A DNA stretch of 64,000 nt from an uncultured Bacillota bacterium (GTDB taxonomy: Bacteria > Bacillota_I > Bacilli_A > RFN20 > CAG-449): positions 4,287 through 68,286 of the forward strand of contig CABUOQ010000006.1 of NCBI GenBank assembly GCA_902493275.1, in the 5' to 3' direction. Positions 61,175-64,000 of this stretch are shown here, piece by piece. The position numbers were made by a program, and so were the translations under genes. The notes under the pieces are model-generated. The model was not told where the DNA came from. It ran no database searches and was given only the letters and a program-made list of their open reading frames with translations. The first letter of the stretch is position 1; every line of letters starts with the position of its first letter.

Positions 61175-63904
61175 ATGAAGAAAAAATTGCCTTTAATGTT
61201 GATGGGAGCGTTCCTACTCGTCGGATTAGCAGGATGTAATGACACTCAAACTTCATCTACATCTCAAAGTGGGTCAACCTCATCAACATCGAGTGAAAAC
61301 GTTTCATCAACATCACAATCTACTTCCGAATCAACATCACAATCAAGTAGTCAAGGTGTTACAGTTGACAACGTAAAAATCACTGTTAATGGTGGAGATG
61401 AAACAAAGAGAACTTATTTTGATGGCGAAACAGTTAGATTAAAAGCTACTGTTACTGGAAGTAAATCTGGTCTTGGTGTAAAATGGAGCACATCAGATGA
61501 AACTGTTGCTACAGTTACTAATGGTGTTGTAAGATTCTTAAAAGTTACAGAAGATAAGACAGTTACTATTACCGCAACTAGTAGAGATGATGAAACAAAG
61601 AGCGATAGTCTTACATTTACTGTAAAACATAGTATTATCAATCTTGAAACATCAAGAGGAGATCTCGATTCATCATTATTATTAGATGAAGGAGCAATTA
61701 CAGCATCAATCGAATCAGTTGCAGATTTTGCTTTAGTGTATAATGATATTTATTCTACAAAATGGTATGTTGAAGCAACAATAACTATTGATGAATTAAG
61801 TGAAACCGATGCATATGGAAAAGTTGGTCTCATGACTTCAAACGATAAAGATGGTTATTGGAATAATGCTTTAAATGAAGATAAAAATGGTTTCTTCTAT
61901 ATTGATTCTATGAAATCAGGACAATCATCTGGATGGACTTCATTTAATTTCGTCGAGCAAAATGAAGAACGTACAGACTGGAATTGGGGTGGACAAACAG
62001 GTTCATTTAGAGTTTCTAACGAAGATAAAGTTGTAATGGGCGATGGCTTCAGAATGGGTTTATTAAGAGATGGTATCGACTATTACTTATTCACTAAAAA
62101 AGGCGAAGAAATTAGTTGCTATAAGCATGTTATCTATAGTGGAATTGCTGCAGACGAGCCATCATATGCATTTGTTGCTGGATGGGCAACTGGTTGTACA
62201 GTAAGTGATTTCAAAGCATTAGATGGTGCAGCTGTCGATGCTATGTATAATGATGTAACTGACTTTACTTTAGCAGAAGATAACGCGACAATCTTCTTAA
62301 ATGAAACATATCAAATTAAAGTCTCATCAGATGTTATTAACTTTAATAAATCAAAATTAACTTTCACTTCAGATAATGAAACTGTTGCTACAGTTGATGC
62401 AAATGGACTTGTAACATCTACAGGTGTTGCTGGTACAGCAAATATCACTATTAAATATGGTGAAACAATTACAAAAACATTCGCTATTGAAGTTACAGAT
62501 GATGAATTCTTCAAAGTAGACTTAGATGGTAAAATGAATGACAAGCTTTATACTGAAGCTGTTAAAGGTAGCAAGATTACCATGAAGAAGAGTGGTGATA
62601 CATATATTGATTTCTATGGTTCAAGAAATGGTAAAGGTATCTATCTCTATGGTGAATACTATGTCAAAGAAGTAAAAGGTACTACTAATGGTAACTGGTG
62701 GGAAAATGATAACTTTGAATTAAAATTTGGTACAATTGAAAAAAAAGTTATTAATGATATGAATGAAAGAGGCCACGATAATGCAGATGGTCAATTATGG
62801 TTATCCGCAAATAAGAAATCAAACTTCGAATCTTATTATATTTCTGATATCGAATTAGATGAAGCAACCGGATTATATAAGATGGTATTCGAAGTATTTG
62901 AATCATACTATCGTTTAGGAATTAATAAAACTGATGTTATTGGATTTGCTCCAGGATCAAATCCAAAAGCTGGATGGTACACATTTGCTAGCCAATTTGG
63001 AGAGGGTGACCTTAACAATGTAAGTCTTGCAAATAAGATTAAAATTACGACTAATGGTTTAACATTAAACTGTGATGAAGATAAAATTTGTCCAACTGGC
63101 GAACATACATATGGTGCTTGGAGTGTAACAAAAGAAGTAACATGTTTAGAAGATGGCGAAGAACAACGCTATTGCACAAAATGTAGACATACTGAAACTA
63201 GAGTTATTGAATCAACAGGTACTCATACTCATGATTTAACTAATGTTACTGTTGTTACAGAACCAACAGCTACAACTCCAGGTACTGGAACTACACCATG
63301 TACAACATGTGGTGAATCACTTAATGTTACAATTACAAAAACTGTTGCTGAACCTATTGTTAATGATTCAAAAGCAACAACAGGCGGATGGACTGATAGA
63401 AATACATGGACAGATATCGCTACTGGATTAAAAGGTGATTTTGTTGCTAATGCAAATTATACATTTGAAGGTAATAAAGGCAACGGATGGAATGTATGGC
63501 AACATCCATTAATTGTTGTTACTGATCCAAATACAAAGCAAGAGGGAGCACAATACGGAGATAATGCTACATTTAGACTTGACTGGTTTGGTTGGATGGA
63601 TGATAGAAATGGAGATGGTAACCAAATTGCTGCTCAACAAAATAAAGGCGATTTCTTTGTTGATAATTTCGATACAGATATGCCAAAATTAATCGGCGGA
63701 CCTACAACGGTTGATCTAACATTTGCTAGAAAAGGTAATGAATTAACAATAACTTATGTATTTACTAATACAAACTTTGATAAGACATTCACATTAACAC
63801 AAGGCTTGTCAGGTTTAAATACTGATACATTAGATTTATCAATATCTGCTGAATTTTCAATATTTACTTTAAATTCTGCAACTGTTTATCAATTAGCTGC
63901 TTAA
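61175..63904 (+). CDS. Large carbohydrate-binding surface lipoprotein (Ig-like, CBM9-like, Cys-module)
   Basis: 909 residues, lipobox LAGC (Cys21), then a Ser/Thr-rich linker to about 65. A Big_2-like domain (66-155; VKWSTSDETVATV) precedes a beta-sandwich (about 160-350) and a second Big_2-like domain (360-440). A CBM9/DOMON-like domain (about 447-630) has KMNDKLYTEA and NGNWWENDNFELKFG. A Cys/His module follows (640-735), with CLEDGEEQRYCTKC and CTTCGES, akin to that of the CotH protein. The C-terminal beta-rich domain (735-909) is unassigned. No catalytic motif seen. Own promoter with a cre site, so it is carbon-repressed. Confidence 0.82.
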   Translation: MKKKLPLMLMGAFLLVGLAGCNDTQTSSTSQSGSTSSTSSENVSSTSQSTSESTSQSSSQGVTVDNVKITVNGGDETKRTYFDGETVRLKATVTGSKSGLGVKWSTSDETVATVTNGVVRFLKVTEDKTVTITATSRDDETKSDSLTFTVKHSIINLETSRGDLDSSLLLDEGAITASIESVADFALVYNDIYSTKWYVEATITIDELSETDAYGKVGLMTSNDKDGYWNNALNEDKNGFFYIDSMKSGQSSGWTSFNFVEQNEERTDWNWGGQTGSFRVSNEDKVVMGDGFRMGLLRDGIDYYLFTKKGEEISCYKHVIYSGIAADEPSYAFVAGWATGCTVSDFKALDGAAVDAMYNDVTDFTLAEDNATIFLNETYQIKVSSDVINFNKSKLTFTSDNETVATVDANGLVTSTGVAGTANITIKYGETITKTFAIEVTDDEFFKVDLDGKMNDKLYTEAVKGSKITMKKSGDTYIDFYGSRNGKGIYLYGEYYVKEVKGTTNGNWWENDNFELKFGTIEKKVINDMNERGHDNADGQLWLSANKKSNFESYYISDIELDEATGLYKMVFEVFESYYRLGINKTDVIGFAPGSNPKAGWYTFASQFGEGDLNNVSLANKIKITTNGLTLNCDEDKICPTGEHTYGAWSVTKEVTCLEDGEEQRYCTKCRHTETRVIESTGTHTHDLTNVTVVTEPTATTPGTGTTPCTTCGESLNVTITKTVAEPIVNDSKATTGGWTDRNTWTDIATGLKGDFVANANYTFEGNKGNGWNVWQHPLIVVTDPNTKQEGAQYGDNATFRLDWFGWMDDRNGDGNQIAAQQNKGDFFVDNFDTDMPKLIGGPTTVDLTFARKGNELTITYVFTNTNFDKTFTLTQGLSGLNTDTLDLSISAEFSIFTLNSATVYQLAA

Positions 63905-63926
63905 GTTATAAGTAATAAATAAAAGA

Positions 63927-63971
63927 ATCTTAGAATTCCTAGGATGGTCCTATAAAAATTTTTAGGGTTTT
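63927..63971 (+). terminator. Two hairpins after the last gene, second a possible terminator
   Basis: ATCTTAG and CTAGGAT form a 7-bp stem (one T-G pair) at 63927-63945. A second hairpin pairs TCCTA (63948-63952) with TAGGG (63963-63967), plus inner A-T pairs, and is followed by TTTT. The remaining bases to 64000 hold no recognisable gene. Confidence 0.4.
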
Positions 63972-64000
63972 GAAGGGACGAAAGAAATTCAAAAAAAATG

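Noticed and set aside
1..64000. CRISPR arrays, tRNA/rRNA genes, transposases or integrases
   Set aside because: No repeat-spacer pattern, cloverleaf arms or transposase motifs were seen when reading both strands; the only tandem repeat found is the in-frame linker at 1984-2070.

Overview
The window is low-GC, AT-rich DNA read with the standard code: TGA is used as a stop and TGG for Trp. Genes have strong GGAGG-type ribosome binding sites, and surface lipoproteins carry Ser/Thr-rich linkers after the lipobox. Together with CcpA-type cre sites, YesM/YesN regulation and MsmK-type shared ATPases, this points to a Gram-positive-lineage Bacilli. My guess is an uncultured, anaerobic, gut-type Erysipelotrichales/RF39/Acholeplasmatales-like organism, because it has a glycyl radical enzyme and no transport for aerobic metabolism is seen. 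The taxonomic guess is inference only.

Layout. (1) 1-4564, minus strand: a secreted MACPF (perforin-like) protein followed by two ABC ATPase-permease fusions; the second runs off the left edge. (2) 4845-26823, plus strand: a large glycan-use locus. It has an Ig-domain lipoprotein with a cre-like site, an SGNH hydrolase, a YesM kinase and YesN regulator, and a three-part sugar ABC importer. These are followed by two tandem beta-helix lipoproteins, a GH94 phosphorylase, an MsmK-type ATPase with an unusual insertion, a GH36 alpha-galactosidase-like enzyme, a CotH lipoprotein and a GH43-like enzyme. (3) 26826-40587: an RDD-like membrane protein, four ABC ATPase-permease fusions arranged as two heteromeric pairs, a large two-TM protein with a LemA partner, and a second RDD-like protein. 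(4) 40591-54949: a second glycan locus. It holds an ArsR-type sensor-regulator, GH2, a glycyl radical enzyme with its activase, a GH43 lipoprotein, an Ig-like lipoprotein, a second sugar importer and a second MsmK-type ATPase with a different insertion. (5) 54971-57636: housekeeping genes (pseudouridine synthase, PAP2 phosphatase, DUF368, DUF1540). (6) 57729-63904: GH3, an SGNH lipoprotein, and a 909-residue multidomain carbohydrate-binding lipoprotein under a clear cre site.

How it may work together. Surface lipoproteins bind and trim a plant or mucus polysaccharide. Oligosaccharides enter through two CUT1 importers, and cytoplasmic GH94, GH36, GH2, GH43 and GH3 enzymes finish the degradation. 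CcpA probably represses the outer lipoproteins.

The most unusual part is the MACPF-ABC operon. Its promoter region matches that of the four-ABC cluster 23 kb away: TTKACT-N17-TATTMT-N4-TTAAGGGTACAT in both, about 107-113 nt before the first start codon. The three A-type ABC proteins of the two loci also share ectodomain motifs. I infer one co-regulated system made of a pore-forming effector plus paralogous MacB-like ABC pairs (export, immunity or envelope protection). No stretch over 300 bases lacks a gene, and no rRNA, tRNA, CRISPR or insertion sequence was recognised.
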